Notes: generated from the sequence alone by a model not told the origin. A stretch of 64,000 bases of DNA from Sulfobacillus thermotolerans (GCA_002951815.1 CP019454.1:1116001-1180000); one strand, 5' to 3'; counted from the first letter of the stretch, positions 26,654 to 36,438 are shown. Made by a program: numbers and translations.

Positions 26654-27855
26654 CGCCAGCTACCGTCACCGTTCATGAACTGGTGCAGAGCATCCGTCAA
26701 CTTGTGGAAGGGGTGCCCCAATGGCAAAGGGTGTGGGTAAAAGGTGAGTTGTCAGGCGTCAAGCACCACAGCTCCGGCCATTGGTATTTCATTTTGAAGG
26801 ATGACCAAGCCCAATTGCGGGGGGTCATGTTTCGGCGCGATGCTGCCTCGTTAACAGCTCCCTTGCGCGATGGTTTGTCGGTTTTGGCTTTTGGACGCGT
26901 GGGGGTCTTCGAGCGGGACGGACAAACGCAGTTCTATGTCGCGATAGTCCAAGAAGCAGGCGATGGAGACCAATTTCAGAAACTTGAGGCCTTAAAAAAG
27001 AAGCTAGCCATGGAAGGCCTCTTTTCGTCGCCCAAACGTGCCTTGCCCCGATTGCCGCGTGCTGTTGGGGTGATTACATCAGGAACTGGAGCGGCGCGCT
27101 TCGATATTGAAACGGTGATTCGCCGACGATTTCCGTCGATGCCAGTGCGCTTATTTCCGGTATTAGTGCAAGGCCCGGAAGCGCCTAGGGCAATTGTGCG
27201 TGCTTTGCAAGAGGCGTATCAAGATCGCATTGATGTGTTGATTGTTGGTCGAGGTGGCGGATCAAAAGAGGACTTAATGGCTTTTAATGATGAGGCGGTA
27301 GTACGCATGGTAGCGGCCTCGCCTGTTCCTGTCATTTCCGCTGTGGGACATGAAATTGATACGACGCTGGTGGACCTAGTCGCCGACATGCGGGCTCCGA
27401 CCCCGTCAGCGGCGGCAGAACTTGCTGTACCGGAGCGTGCGAGTTTGATCCAAGGCTTAAATTTACTAAGCCAACGCATTCACGGCGCGATGCGCCACCG
27501 CATCGAGTGGGAACGTTCCCGGTTGGCAGGGTGGACGGCACACGGAATCTTAACAGACTCTGGTCGTATCGTGGGGCGTCGCCGCGATGTGCTTGATCGG
27601 CTGGAAGAGCGGCGGGACCGTGCGATGGAACGCCGGGTACAAATCAGCCGAGCCCGTCTGGATCGTCTGACGGCGGGGCTTGATGCGTTAAATCCCTCGG
27701 CGGTCTTGGCGCGTGGTTACACCTATCTCACCGACACACAGGGGAAGGCTCGGGACCTGGCCGATATTCGGCCAGGTGAACACTATGAGATACACTGGTA
27801 TAATGGGAGCTATTGGATGATATCCGAAAAGCCGGGGAAAGAGGACGAGGCATGA
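26650..27855 (+). CDS. xseA: Exodeoxyribonuclease VII large subunit
   Basis: A 401-residue nuclease subunit that, with XseB, degrades single-stranded DNA from both ends. It has an N-terminal OB fold (about 5-100: VWVKGELSGVKHHSSGHWYFILKD), the catalytic core with GVITSGTGAARFDI, GRGGGSKEDLMAFNDE and SAVGHEIDTTLVDLVADMRAPTPSAAAEL, and a helical C-terminus. The ATGA overlap with folD and with xseB shows tight coupling. Confidence 0.96.
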   Translation: MTPATVTVHELVQSIRQLVEGVPQWQRVWVKGELSGVKHHSSGHWYFILKDDQAQLRGVMFRRDAASLTAPLRDGLSVLAFGRVGVFERDGQTQFYVAIVQEAGDGDQFQKLEALKKKLAMEGLFSSPKRALPRLPRAVGVITSGTGAARFDIETVIRRRFPSMPVRLFPVLVQGPEAPRAIVRALQEAYQDRIDVLIVGRGGGSKEDLMAFNDEAVVRMVAASPVPVISAVGHEIDTTLVDLVADMRAPTPSAAAELAVPERASLIQGLNLLSQRIHGAMRHRIEWERSRLAGWTAHGILTDSGRIVGRRRDVLDRLEERRDRAMERRVQISRARLDRLTAGLDALNPSAVLARGYTYLTDTQGKARDLADIRPGEHYEIHWYNGSYWMISEKPGKEDEA

Positions 27856-28049
27856 CGCAAGATAATGACTTGGAGCGATTCGAGGATCTAATTATCCGGC
27901 TTGAGGAGATTGTGCGTCAGCTGGAGAGTGGGAATTTGTCGCTTAAAGAGAGCTTGACGATTTTTCAAGAAGCTCGTCAACTGAGTGAAAAGGCAAATCT
28001 GTTGCTCAATCAAGCGGAAGACTTGTTAAATGCGGAAAATGAGGCCTAA
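27852..28049 (+). CDS. xseB: Exodeoxyribonuclease VII small subunit
   Basis: A 65-residue two-helix protein. FEDLIIRLEEIVRQLESGNLSLKESLTIFQEA is the family signature (ExoVII small subunit binds the helical C-terminus of XseA). The ATG overlaps the xseA stop. It is slightly shorter than the usual 75-80 residues but complete. Confidence 0.94.
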   Translation: MTQDNDLERFEDLIIRLEEIVRQLESGNLSLKESLTIFQEARQLSEKANLLLNQAEDLLNAENEA

Positions 28050-28050
28050 T

Positions 28051-28926
28051 GTGGACATTCAACAATGGCTCCAAGAGACTCGTGAAATAATTGAGCAATG
28101 GATTAACGAGGACAGCGTGTGCCGCGTTGCCCAACCGGGCGCGGTAGAAGAAGCGATGCGCTATTCTTTGCTTGCGGGGGGTAAGCGTCTTCGTCCGCAA
28201 TTAGTGATGGCCAGCACTTTGTATTTGGGGTTGCCGGCCGATACTTTTCGAGACGCAGCATTAGCGGTGGAGTACATTCATACCTACTCGCTCATTCATG
28301 ATGATTTGCCTGCTATGGATAATGACGATTTACGCAGAGGCCGTCCCACCGCGCACAAAATGTTTCCCGAAGCGATGGCCATCTTATCCGGCGATGCGTT
28401 GCTTACAGAAGCCTTTGTCAAAATGGGGACTATCCAAACGGCGAAAGCTGAAGATGTTTTGCGAGCGACGGTATACTTAGCCCGTGCCGCGGGCCGTGAA
28501 GGGTTGATTCGAGGGCAAGTGCTCGATTTAGCGGCCGAGCGCCAGGATGTTGAGCTAGGAGAGCTGCAAAATATTCACCGCCATAAAACGGGGGCCTTGT
28601 TTAAAGCGGCTTTGGTCATCCCGGCTATCTTGTCGGGCAACGAACGGGAACAACAGGCACTATTAGATTTTGGCGAACATTTTGGCTTAGCCTTTCAAAT
28701 TGTTGATGATATTTTGAATGTCGTAGGCGATCCGGCGGCCATGGGTAAAAACATCGGGACGGATAGCGCGTTGGGCAAGGCGACGTATCCAAGTTTGGTG
28801 GGGTTAGATCAGGCTAGGCGTTTGGCGGACGACCACCGCATACGCGCAAAAATTGCCATTGGGTCGGGGCCACAATCAGACATCTTGCGACGTTTGGTGG
28901 ATTTTGCTGTGGACCGTCAGTGGTAA
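28051..28926 (+). CDS. ispA: Geranyl/farnesyl diphosphate synthase (IspA-type)
   Basis: A protein of about 291 residues, a prenyltransferase that condenses IPP with DMAPP/GPP. The first aspartate-rich motif is DDLPAMDNDDLRRG at about residues 86-99 and the second is DDILN near 228. KRLRPQL and the LAGGKRLRP region bind IPP. The two-residue insertion in the first motif (DDxxxxD) is typical of bacterial FPP synthases. The GTG at 28051 has GAGG at proper distance just after the xseB stop; an ATG at 28030 inside xseB is an alternative. Confidence 0.93.
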   Translation: MDIQQWLQETREIIEQWINEDSVCRVAQPGAVEEAMRYSLLAGGKRLRPQLVMASTLYLGLPADTFRDAALAVEYIHTYSLIHDDLPAMDNDDLRRGRPTAHKMFPEAMAILSGDALLTEAFVKMGTIQTAKAEDVLRATVYLARAAGREGLIRGQVLDLAAERQDVELGELQNIHRHKTGALFKAALVIPAILSGNEREQQALLDFGEHFGLAFQIVDDILNVVGDPAAMGKNIGTDSALGKATYPSLVGLDQARRLADDHRIRAKIAIGSGPQSDILRRLVDFAVDRQW

Positions 28927-28991
28927 ACATGGCCCCACCTATGCCAAGTTGTCGTACGTGTTGTTGTAAAGTTTAGGGGGCAGAAGAAGCG

Positions 28992-30884
28992 ATGGAAGAG
29001 AATATCCTGGAACTGGTTCGCTCGCCTGAGGATATCCGCGGATGGTCGGTGTTGCAGCTGGAAAAGTTGGCGGCAGCATTGCGTCAAGTGATTATTGAAA
29101 CAACGGCGCAAACAGGAGGCCATATTGGGGCAAGTTTAGGCACAGTGGAATTGGCCATTGCGCTGCATTATGCGTATAACACCCCAACTGATCAGCTCAT
29201 TTGGGATATCGGTCATCAAGCCTATGCGCACAAGCTTCTAACAGGACGTTATCATGCGTTTGGTACCTTACGGCAACTCAATGGGCTGTCGGGATTTCTT
29301 AAGCGGCGTGAAAGCGAATATGACGTCTGGGAAGCAGGTCATGCCTCGACGGCATTGTCGGCGGCGATGGGCATGGCCATGGCGCGGGATTTACGTAAAC
29401 AGCGCTATCAGGTCGTAGCCGTTATTGGTGATGGGGCCTTAACGGCGGGGATGGCGTGGGAGGCGATGAACCAGATTGGCCAGTCCAAAACGAATTTGGT
29501 GATGGTGGTCAACGACAACTCCATGTCCATTGCTCCTAACGTGGGCGCGTTTTCGCATTATCTCACCGAATTGCGTTCTGCGCCCGCCTATACGCGCATG
29601 AAGCAGGAAGTGGAGCAGCTCTTAGATTCTGTGCCAGTCTTCGGAGGGTCAATTCGCAAGACGTTGGAGAAGACCAAAGATGTCTTGCATCATGCGGTGT
29701 TGCCGCGCAATGTTTTTGAAGAATTGGGCTTTAAATATTACGGTCCCATTGACGGACATAACTTAAGCGATTTGATTTCTGTGTTACGCAATGCCCAGAG
29801 CGTCGAGGGTCCTGTAGTGGTGCACGTGATTACCCAAAAAGGTCACGGATATCTTCCTGCTGAACAACGGCCCGGGGAATTTCATGGGCCGGGACCTTTT
29901 GAAATCCAATCGGGACAGTTTATTAAAAAACGGCAACCCCCTTCTTACAGCGAGGTATTTAGTCAAACCTTGATTGATATGGCTCGCGTGCATCCTGAGA
30001 TTGTGGCGATCACGGCGGCTATGCCTGACGGGACGAAGTTGGACATGTTCCAAAAAGTGTTTCCGGACCGATTTTTTGACGTAGGGATTGCTGAACAGCA
30101 CGCGGTGACATTTGCAGCGGGATTAGCGGTAGGCGGTATGCGGCCTGTCTTTGCGGTCTATAGCACGTTTTTACAAAGGGGCTATGACCAGGTGATACAT
30201 GATGTCTGCCATCAAGATTTGCCCGTGATTTTTGGTATAGACCGGGCCGGGCTAGTGGGTGCCGATGGTGCGACGCATCAAGGGGTGTATGACATCAGCT
30301 TTCTGCGCACGGTTCCTCATATCGAGATCGCAATGGGGAAAGATGAGGTCGAATTACAGCAACTGTTACAAGGGGCATGGGATAGACCGCATCCCGTGGC
30401 CTTACGTTATCCTCGAGGAGCGACACGAGGGCTCGATCTCAAACAGCCCCCCTCGCCTTTGGTGTGGGGGACGGGGGAATGGCTCGCTCATGGACGCGAT
30501 GTCACCATTGTTGCTTTAGGGCCACTAGTGTATCAGGCTTTGGCTGCCCGTGAGATGTTGCAAGGTGAGGGGTATGACGTTGGCGTTGTCAACGCGCGCT
30601 TTGTGAAGCCATTGGATACAGCTCTTATGACGGCGGTGATGGCAGAAACCCAGGCGGTTTTGACCTTAGAGGAACATGCCATAGCTGGCGGCTTCGGGTC
30701 TGCCATTAATGAGTGGGCTAATCAGGCACAGGTGACCGTACCGATTTTTAATGCCGGATTGCCAGATGAATTTATTGATCATGGCTCCGTCGACTACTAT
30801 TTAAACCTTTACGAATTGAACGCTGATGGCGTGGCGCGGAGGGTGAGAGAGTGGCTTCCTCTAAAGAAGACCGCCGAAAAGTAG
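28992..30884 (+). CDS. dxs: 1-deoxy-D-xylulose-5-phosphate synthase
   Basis: A 630-residue thiamine-diphosphate enzyme starting the MEP isoprenoid pathway. The TPP motif GDGALTAGMAWEAMNQ is near residue 148, with the HxGxSLG-like GGHIGASLGTVEL at 36-48. The transketolase C-terminal pyrimidine domain has AEQHAVTFAAGLA and GADGATHQG. xseAB-ispA-dxs-tlyA is the classic Firmicutes order. Its last 34 bp overlap tlyA. Confidence 0.96.
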   Translation: MEENILELVRSPEDIRGWSVLQLEKLAAALRQVIIETTAQTGGHIGASLGTVELAIALHYAYNTPTDQLIWDIGHQAYAHKLLTGRYHAFGTLRQLNGLSGFLKRRESEYDVWEAGHASTALSAAMGMAMARDLRKQRYQVVAVIGDGALTAGMAWEAMNQIGQSKTNLVMVVNDNSMSIAPNVGAFSHYLTELRSAPAYTRMKQEVEQLLDSVPVFGGSIRKTLEKTKDVLHHAVLPRNVFEELGFKYYGPIDGHNLSDLISVLRNAQSVEGPVVVHVITQKGHGYLPAEQRPGEFHGPGPFEIQSGQFIKKRQPPSYSEVFSQTLIDMARVHPEIVAITAAMPDGTKLDMFQKVFPDRFFDVGIAEQHAVTFAAGLAVGGMRPVFAVYSTFLQRGYDQVIHDVCHQDLPVIFGIDRAGLVGADGATHQGVYDISFLRTVPHIEIAMGKDEVELQQLLQGAWDRPHPVALRYPRGATRGLDLKQPPSPLVWGTGEWLAHGRDVTIVALGPLVYQALAAREMLQGEGYDVGVVNARFVKPLDTALMTAVMAETQAVLTLEEHAIAGGFGSAINEWANQAQVTVPIFNAGLPDEFIDHGSVDYYLNLYELNADGVARRVREWLPLKKTAEK

Positions 30885-31702
30885 GCCACGGGGATTCGCG
30901 TCTTGACCGCGTTTTGGTCGAGAGAGGATTGGCACCCACGCGAACGCAAGCTCAGGCTTTGGTTATGGCGGGGCAGGTGCGTGTGAACGGTTCGGTTATG
31001 ACGAAGGCGGGTCATCTGGTCAAGGCGGACGATCAGCTGGCAGTTGATGGGATGGCGCATCCCTATGTCAGTCGGGGTGGTCTAAAGTTGGAAGAAGCCC
31101 TAAAAGTTTTTGACATTCAGCCAGACGGGTGGGACGTCGTGGACGTTGGCGCCTCGACCGGCGGGTTTACGGATTGTTGGCTGAAGCACGGGGCACGTCA
31201 TGTGTGGGCGGTTGATGTGGGTTATGGCCAGCTTGACTGGCGTTTGCGAACAGACCCACGGGTGACAGTGCTGGAGCGGACGAATGCGCGCTGGTTAACA
31301 GCAGATATGCTGCCTGGCGTTGACCGGGTGGATGCTGCCTCCATCGATGCCTCTTTTATTGGGATAACCCTCTTGTTAAAACCTCTGTTATCGATCGTGA
31401 AGCCATCGGGCCGGGTTGTCGGGCTAGTGAAACCCCAATTCGAAGCAGGGCGGGAACACGTAGGCAAAAATGGCGTTGTGCGAGATCGCCGTGTTCACGA
31501 AGCGGTATTGTCGCGTTTTGTGGAACAAGCCAAGGAGCAAGGCTGGACGGTTTTGGGGCTGGCCCCTTCGCCCATTCGCGGCCCAGAAGGCAATATTGAA
31601 TTTCTGAGCCTATTGGCTGGTCAGGCACCTGGCGATGCCGTGTACGTTCCACCGATCAGTCACATTGTGGATCAGGCCTGGGAAGGGGATGAACAGCGGT
31701 GA
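30851..31702 (+). CDS. tlyA: TlyA-family rRNA 2'-O-methyltransferase
   Basis: A 283-residue protein with an N-terminal S4 RNA-binding domain (RLDRVLVERGLAPTRTQAQALVMAGQVRVNG) and a FtsJ-type methyltransferase domain. The SAM motif is VVDVGASTGGFTDC (about 97-110), with Asp in VWAVDVGYGQLDWRL, and the K-D-K-E-type catalytic lysine is in LVKPQFEAGREHVGK. It is expected to methylate 16S/23S rRNA cytidines. The GTG start lies inside dxs with a GGAGGGTGAGA ribosome site; its stop overlaps nadK (GTGA). Confidence 0.92.
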   Translation: MASSKEDRRKVGHGDSRLDRVLVERGLAPTRTQAQALVMAGQVRVNGSVMTKAGHLVKADDQLAVDGMAHPYVSRGGLKLEEALKVFDIQPDGWDVVDVGASTGGFTDCWLKHGARHVWAVDVGYGQLDWRLRTDPRVTVLERTNARWLTADMLPGVDRVDAASIDASFIGITLLLKPLLSIVKPSGRVVGLVKPQFEAGREHVGKNGVVRDRRVHEAVLSRFVEQAKEQGWTVLGLAPSPIRGPEGNIEFLSLLAGQAPGDAVYVPPISHIVDQAWEGDEQR

Positions 31703-32553
31703 AACATCTGATGATTTGGCCCAATCCCGACAAGGACCAAGTGCGCGGCCTTACGGGCAAAATCCGTCATTGGGCGACTCAACGTGAGATAACCGTAACG
31801 ATCCCTCAGTCGCTAGCCGAGGAGACGGGGTTCCCAGAACTAGGAAGGGCTTTGGAGACCTTGGAAGCGGGGATGATCGATGGTGTCGTGGTGTTAGGGG
31901 GGGACGGCACACTGCTTCATGCCGCCAAGGCTTTGTCTCGGCTTAACTGTCCGATACTTGGCGTGAATCTTGGACATTTGGGATTTTTAACCGAAGTTGA
32001 GGTGCCCGACTTATTGCCTGCGTTGACTGCAATGGTCAATAATCAATATGAGATCGATCAACGTCGGTTGTTGTCCGCGAAGGTTATGCGGGGCTCAAAA
32101 GAACTAGCGCGATTTGAGGCAATGAATGATGTGGTCGTCACGAAAGGTCCATTTGCGCGCTTGATTAACTTGGAAACCTTTGTCGATGACGGCTATGTGA
32201 CAACGTATCCTGCGGACGGCTTGATTGTTGCGTCGCCAACAGGGTCAACGGCCTACTCACTCTCAGCAGGCGGGCCGATTTTAAGTCCGGCCTTGAGTGT
32301 GATGGTCGTGACACCGATTTGTCCTCACTCGTTTTTTGATCGATCAATTGTGATAAACGGCGGCCAGCAAGTCAAAATACGCGTGCGAGCCATGCACCGG
32401 GATACGCTGGTGACCGTGGACGGGCAAGAAACACATCCTTTGGAGGATGGTGATGAGGTGCTTGTTGAAACCAGTTCGACGACGATTCGGCTTCTTCGTC
32501 GCCCTGGTTGGAGCTTTTTTCAAGTTCTGCGGGGCTGGCGAAAGGGGCATTAA
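31699..32553 (+). CDS. nadK: NAD kinase
   Basis: A 284-residue kinase making NADP from NAD. The GGDGT motif (VVLGGDGTLLHAAK) is at about residue 71, then LGHLGFLTEVE, NDVVVTKG, and the substrate segment DGLIVASPTGSTAYSLSAGGPI. Its position between tlyA and argR is conserved in Firmicutes and its start overlaps the tlyA stop. NADPH supply fits the neighbouring isoprenoid and folate enzymes. Confidence 0.95.
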   Translation: MKHLMIWPNPDKDQVRGLTGKIRHWATQREITVTIPQSLAEETGFPELGRALETLEAGMIDGVVVLGGDGTLLHAAKALSRLNCPILGVNLGHLGFLTEVEVPDLLPALTAMVNNQYEIDQRRLLSAKVMRGSKELARFEAMNDVVVTKGPFARLINLETFVDDGYVTTYPADGLIVASPTGSTAYSLSAGGPILSPALSVMVVTPICPHSFFDRSIVINGGQQVKIRVRAMHRDTLVTVDGQETHPLEDGDEVLVETSSTTIRLLRRPGWSFFQVLRGWRKGH

Positions 32554-32558
32554 GAGTT

Positions 32559-33014
32559 ATGCGGCACGATAAGCGTTCGCGTCAGTCATTAATCCAGGAG
32601 ATTATTACCCAACAGGCGGTTCAGACTCAAGAGGAATTGTCCGAAATTTTGGCAGCCAAAGGGATGCCGGCCACTCAAGCGACGATTTCTCGAGATATTA
32701 AGGAATTGGGACTGATTAAAGTCCCTTATCAGGATACGCATCGCTATGCATTGCCTGATGACCATGTGTTGGGGGCTACACGGGACCGATTGCGTCGGTT
32801 GTTGCGCGAAGTGTTAACGGGTTACACCGTCAGCGAGAATCTGGTGGTGGTCAAAACGCTTACGGCGGGGGCAGAAGTCGTATCGGAGGCCATTGACAAA
32901 ATGGATTGGCCTGAGGTGGTTGGAACGTTGGCGGGTGAAAACACCGTGTTAGTTGTTGCACGCTCCAAAGACGATGCACCGCGGTTGGCATCTCGTTTGG
33001 ATGAACTGCGATGA
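32559..33014 (+). CDS. argR: Arginine repressor ArgR/AhrC
   Basis: A 151-residue hexameric repressor. The winged-helix DNA-binding domain (1-70) contains the signature ATQATISRDIKELGLIKVP. The C-terminal arginine-binding oligomerisation domain ends with DMDWPEVVGTLAGENTVLVVAR-type sequence. It would regulate arginine metabolism, which is not encoded in the window. The ATG at 32559 is chosen; the frame extends into nadK without a plausible start there. Confidence 0.95.
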   Translation: MRHDKRSRQSLIQEIITQQAVQTQEELSEILAAKGMPATQATISRDIKELGLIKVPYQDTHRYALPDDHVLGATRDRLRRLLREVLTGYTVSENLVVVKTLTAGAEVVSEAIDKMDWPEVVGTLAGENTVLVVARSKDDAPRLASRLDELR

Positions 33015-33027
33015 ATGGGGTGCGGTT

Positions 33028-34689
33028 ATGCTAAGCGCTCTAAGGGTGGAGAACTTTGGCATTATCCAACAGGCAGAAATTTCCTTGACCGCGGGGTTTA
33101 CCGCGGTTACTGGTGAATCTGGGGCAGGAAAGTCGTTGTTATTGACCGCCGTCCCCGCTGTGCTGGGATTGGCGGGAACTGCAGACCACGTCGGGCCCTT
33201 TGCCGGAAGTTTTCGCCTTCGTGCGGCTTTCTCGGTAGCCTCTAGCCATCCCTTGTGGACTGCATTGAGACAGTGGGGCATTGAAGAAGATGACGTGTTA
33301 ATCGTGCAGCGCGATATGTCCCGTGAAGGGCGGTCTATTTATCGTATCCAAGGCCAAATTGTGCCCCGTCAAGCCGTGCGGGATTTGGCCACGGAGCTTA
33401 TTGACTATAGCGGTCAGCATCATGCGCTGCGACTATTCGAGCCGACGACCTTGTTAACATGGCTCGATCACTATGCACAGCTTAACGATCTTCGTGATGC
33501 CGTTGAGGCAGCCTATCAACAATGGCGGACGGCGAAAACCGCTTGGCAGGAATTGTTGCAAGGGTCGGCTAAGGCCGAGGTTATGGCGGAGAAGGCCCAG
33601 GAATACGCCAGTTTGAAAGCTTTAGGTCTTTCCGTGGATGAAGAGAGCCAACTGACTAAAGACTTAGGGCGGTTGCGGTCGCGGCAACAGTTACTGGAAG
33701 GATCCCAAGCTTTAAGCCAAATTGTTGATGGTGCTGAGGGAACTAGCATTATAGCGCAACTTGACCAAGCACGACGGCAAGTGGAGGGGTTAGTACGGCT
33801 AGATCCGTCGGCCGTTACGATGGAAGGACTCATTCAACAAGCCCAAGATGTGATTGACGAGTTGCGTTTGGCCTTGAGTGAGTGGGCCAGTGGTTTAGAG
33901 CAAGGGCCGGATCGTCTTGAGGAGCTCGAAGCCCGCGCCAATGATTTGGCGCGGGTGAAACGTCGGTATGGCATGACCATTCCCGAAGTGTTGCAGTACA
34001 TGCAAGCCTTGCATAGGGATCTGCAAGGATGGGAAAATTTGGAGTGGGATTTACGTGTGGCCGAACGGCAAGCAATGGAGGCGGAGGAGGCATACCGGAA
34101 GGTGGCCGAAGAACTCTCGCGGATCAGGAAGGAAGCGGCCCTCTCAGTAAGCCGCCGTGTGAGCGATTTGGTGCACGAGATGGAAATGCCTCATGCCGTG
34201 GTGACGTTGCGGCTAGAAGCATCCGAACCCAGTGCGACGGGGCTCGACCGGGCAAGTGTTGTATTTGCATCGTCGGCTCAACAAGAATTGCGTTTAGCCA
34301 ATAAGGTCGCATCGGGCGGGGAGTTGGCGCGCATTGCACTCGCTATGGCGGTGCTTAGTGGAGGCCGCACCGATGTTACCCTTATTTTTGATGAACTCGA
34401 TGCCGGCCTTGGCGGGGAGAGTGCGGCACGGGTTGGGAGCTTATTGCAGCAATTAGGTAAAGACCACCAAGTTGTAGCGATTAGCCATCAGCCGTCCGTC
34501 GCGGCTCGTGCCGCTGATCAGTGGGTAGTGGCACGCACCGCTGAGGATACGATAGTGCGCGCGCTTGTCAAACGGGTTCAAGGTGTCGAGAGGGAACGAG
34601 AGATCGCGCGTATGCTCAGCGGCCAGGTAGATTCCGTGGCCATGGGCCATGCACGCCATCTTTTGGGCGAGGGGGAAGAGGTTGACTAG
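33028..34689 (+). CDS. recN: DNA repair protein RecN
   Basis: A 553-residue SMC-like ATPase involved in double-strand break repair. The N-terminal LRVENFGIIQQAEISL is diagnostic and Walker A follows (GESGAGKS, where most RecN have GETGAGKS). The central coiled coil spans about 150-370. The signature VASGGELARIALAM and Walker B TLIFDELDAGLGG are at about 430-465. It starts with ATG at 33028; the frame continues upstream into argR but is not convincing. Its end overlaps the PAP2 gene by 8 bp. Confidence 0.94.
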   Translation: MLSALRVENFGIIQQAEISLTAGFTAVTGESGAGKSLLLTAVPAVLGLAGTADHVGPFAGSFRLRAAFSVASSHPLWTALRQWGIEEDDVLIVQRDMSREGRSIYRIQGQIVPRQAVRDLATELIDYSGQHHALRLFEPTTLLTWLDHYAQLNDLRDAVEAAYQQWRTAKTAWQELLQGSAKAEVMAEKAQEYASLKALGLSVDEESQLTKDLGRLRSRQQLLEGSQALSQIVDGAEGTSIIAQLDQARRQVEGLVRLDPSAVTMEGLIQQAQDVIDELRLALSEWASGLEQGPDRLEELEARANDLARVKRRYGMTIPEVLQYMQALHRDLQGWENLEWDLRVAERQAMEAEEAYRKVAEELSRIRKEAALSVSRRVSDLVHEMEMPHAVVTLRLEASEPSATGLDRASVVFASSAQQELRLANKVASGGELARIALAMAVLSGGRTDVTLIFDELDAGLGGESAARVGSLLQQLGKDHQVVAISHQPSVAARAADQWVVARTAEDTIVRALVKRVQGVEREREIARMLSGQVDSVAMGHARHLLGEGEEVD

Positions 34690-35116
34690 TTGGTTGGCTC
34701 ATGGTAACCGCATCCTCATAAGTGCTCTGACAGCAGCGTTAAGCGCGCAGCTGCTCAAATTTGTGTTGTATGCGATAGGACGACGCAAGGCGCAATATGA
34801 AAGGCTTTTTGGGGCTGGAGGCATGCCATCGTCACACTCGGCAATGGTTGCGGCACTTGTGTTTTCCATTGCGTTCCGTTATGGTTGGAAATCACCAGAT
34901 TTCGCGATTAGCAGTGTCTTTGGATTAATCGTCTTATATGATGCGCTCAGTGTTCGCCGTACTGTTGGTTTGCAATCGCGGTACCTTAATCGGTTGGCGC
35001 GCTCCGATGATTATCCCGACGGGGATAAATCATTGCCAGAGTTTGTGGGTCATACCCCAATGGAAGTTATTGCGGGGACGTTATGGGGCTTACTGATTAG
35101 CCGCCTTTTTTATTAA
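34682..35116 (+). CDS. Divergent PAP2 family membrane protein (YuiD-like)
   Basis: A protein of about 144 residues of the DUF212/acid-phosphatase-like family. The phosphatase-type signature GGMPSSHSAMVAAL is at about residues 45-58 and GHTPMEVIAGTLWG near the C-terminus provides the second His. There are around four hydrophobic segments. It probably acts on a lipid or polyprenyl phosphate in the membrane, although the substrate is unknown. The start is TTG (34682) after GAAGAGG within recN; an earlier in-frame ATG at 34649 would lengthen it by 11 residues. Confidence 0.88.
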   Translation: MTSWLAHGNRILISALTAALSAQLLKFVLYAIGRRKAQYERLFGAGGMPSSHSAMVAALVFSIAFRYGWKSPDFAISSVFGLIVLYDALSVRRTVGLQSRYLNRLARSDDYPDGDKSLPEFVGHTPMEVIAGTLWGLLISRLFY

Positions 35117-35135
35117 ATGACTAGGCAAGGAGCGT

Positions 35136-36194
35136 ATGATGAGGGTACTCATTGCAAGTCTACCCATTGGCACAGGCCACGATATTGCCGCGCGTGCGTT
35201 AGCTGAGGCGTGTTTGCAACGCGGAATGGCCGTAGAATTTTCTGAGCACTTGGTGGGACGGGCTCGGATTGAAACGGGACTCTATTTTTGGGCCTTAAAA
35301 TATCTTCCTAAGCAATATGGTGGGGTGTTTCGTTGGGAAGATCGTACGGGTTACCATTGGGAAGGTCATCGCCGCCATTGGATGCAGACGGGAAAGGAAG
35401 TCCTGTCGCACGTATATGATATTTATCATCCGGATGTTATTTTGGCCACCCATCCCTTTGCGCTCAATGCATGGGCCGGGGTCAAAAGCAAAAAGCGACC
35501 ATTTAAACTGGTGGGCGTTCTTACCGATTTGTCCGTGCACCGTTTCTGGTACGAGCCTATGGCCGATGCCTATACAGTCTGGTTCCCCGAACAAGTCGCA
35601 GACTTAACACGATTTGGCGTGGATGCCAACAGAGTTTGGCAGACGGGAATTCCCATTCGCTCGTCGTTTCGGGATCCGGCTTGGGAACTGCCACTTTACG
35701 CCAAAGATCCCATTGTGTTGTTAGGGGGAGGCTTAGGCATGGGACCTTATTACCGGATTTTAAGAAAATTATCGGAAATTGATTATCCCGTTGTGGCCGT
35801 CTGCGGTCATAATGAGAAGCTCCATTGGCACTTAGATCAAAAAACGTGGCCCGACACCGTCAGCATTGTGGGCTATGTGGAAAAAATGCCCCTTTTGTTG
35901 AGGCATTCCCGATTGGTCGTGGGAAAACCGGGCGGTGTTACAGCGGCTGAAGTCGCTCAATCACGCGTACCTTGGATTTTAACGCATTGGATTGCGGGCC
36001 AGGAAGAGGCCAACCGCGACCGCCTCGTCGGTCACAATATGGCCGTACGTGGTGATAAAGGTCAACTCGCTGCACGAGTCAAAGAACTTCTACCAGAAGA
36101 CTCTCCTAAACGGCAAGAAATTATTCATGCTCAAGAAAAATGGGCCCGGCCGCATGCGGCGCAAGCCATCGCGTTACGTCTGCAAGAACTCTAA
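35136..36194 (+). CDS. MGDG synthase/UgtP-type diacylglycerol glycosyltransferase
   Basis: A 352-residue GT-B fold glycosyltransferase. The N-terminal MGDG-synthase domain shows IASLPIGTGHDIAARALAEAC and YHPDVILATHPFALNAWAG. The C-terminal GT28 domain contains LLGGGLGMGPYYRILRKL and the nucleotide-sugar segment RLVVGKPGGVTAAEVAQSRVP. It should add a hexose to diacylglycerol at the inner membrane face, giving glycolipids. The ATG has GCAAGGAGCG upstream. It is the last gene of the run that began with accC. Confidence 0.88.
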   Translation: MMRVLIASLPIGTGHDIAARALAEACLQRGMAVEFSEHLVGRARIETGLYFWALKYLPKQYGGVFRWEDRTGYHWEGHRRHWMQTGKEVLSHVYDIYHPDVILATHPFALNAWAGVKSKKRPFKLVGVLTDLSVHRFWYEPMADAYTVWFPEQVADLTRFGVDANRVWQTGIPIRSSFRDPAWELPLYAKDPIVLLGGGLGMGPYYRILRKLSEIDYPVVAVCGHNEKLHWHLDQKTWPDTVSIVGYVEKMPLLLRHSRLVVGKPGGVTAAEVAQSRVPWILTHWIAGQEEANRDRLVGHNMAVRGDKGQLAARVKELLPEDSPKRQEIIHAQEKWARPHAAQAIALRLQEL

Positions 36195-36298
36195 ATCGGC
36201 CGGGCATTGTCTCGTTATCCCTTTCCAAATGGCACACGTCGTCTTCACGTTTTCTGGAAAATGGTCCTAAACAATGTAATGTCCTCTAACAATGTCGC

Positions 36299-36331
36299 TG
36301 ACTGCGGGTTTTTCTTAAGAAACCGCGGTCA
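36299..36331 (+). terminator. Probable terminator after the glycosyltransferase gene
   Basis: TGACTGCGGGTTT (36299-36311) pairs with AAACCGCGGTCA (36320-36331) apart from one bulged G and one G-T pair. AGTCGTTTTGCG follows, a weak T-tract. The remaining 36195-36438 gap has no gene; a spore-specific promoter for spoIVB would be expected there but none could be called with confidence. Confidence 0.5.
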
Positions 36332-36438
36332 AGTCGTTTTGCGTTGGATGCAAAGACAGGCCTTGGGCATATTACCGGGCATGAAGTGACCGCATTTCCG
36401 GGACCTTATAAACGCGAAAGGAACGGGAGGTGAAAGAC

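Noticed and set aside
36340-36375. Sigma-G-like promoter (TGCAAA ... CATATTA) before spoIVB
   Set aside because: The -10 looks suitable but the spacing to any -35-like sequence is wrong, so it could not be supported.
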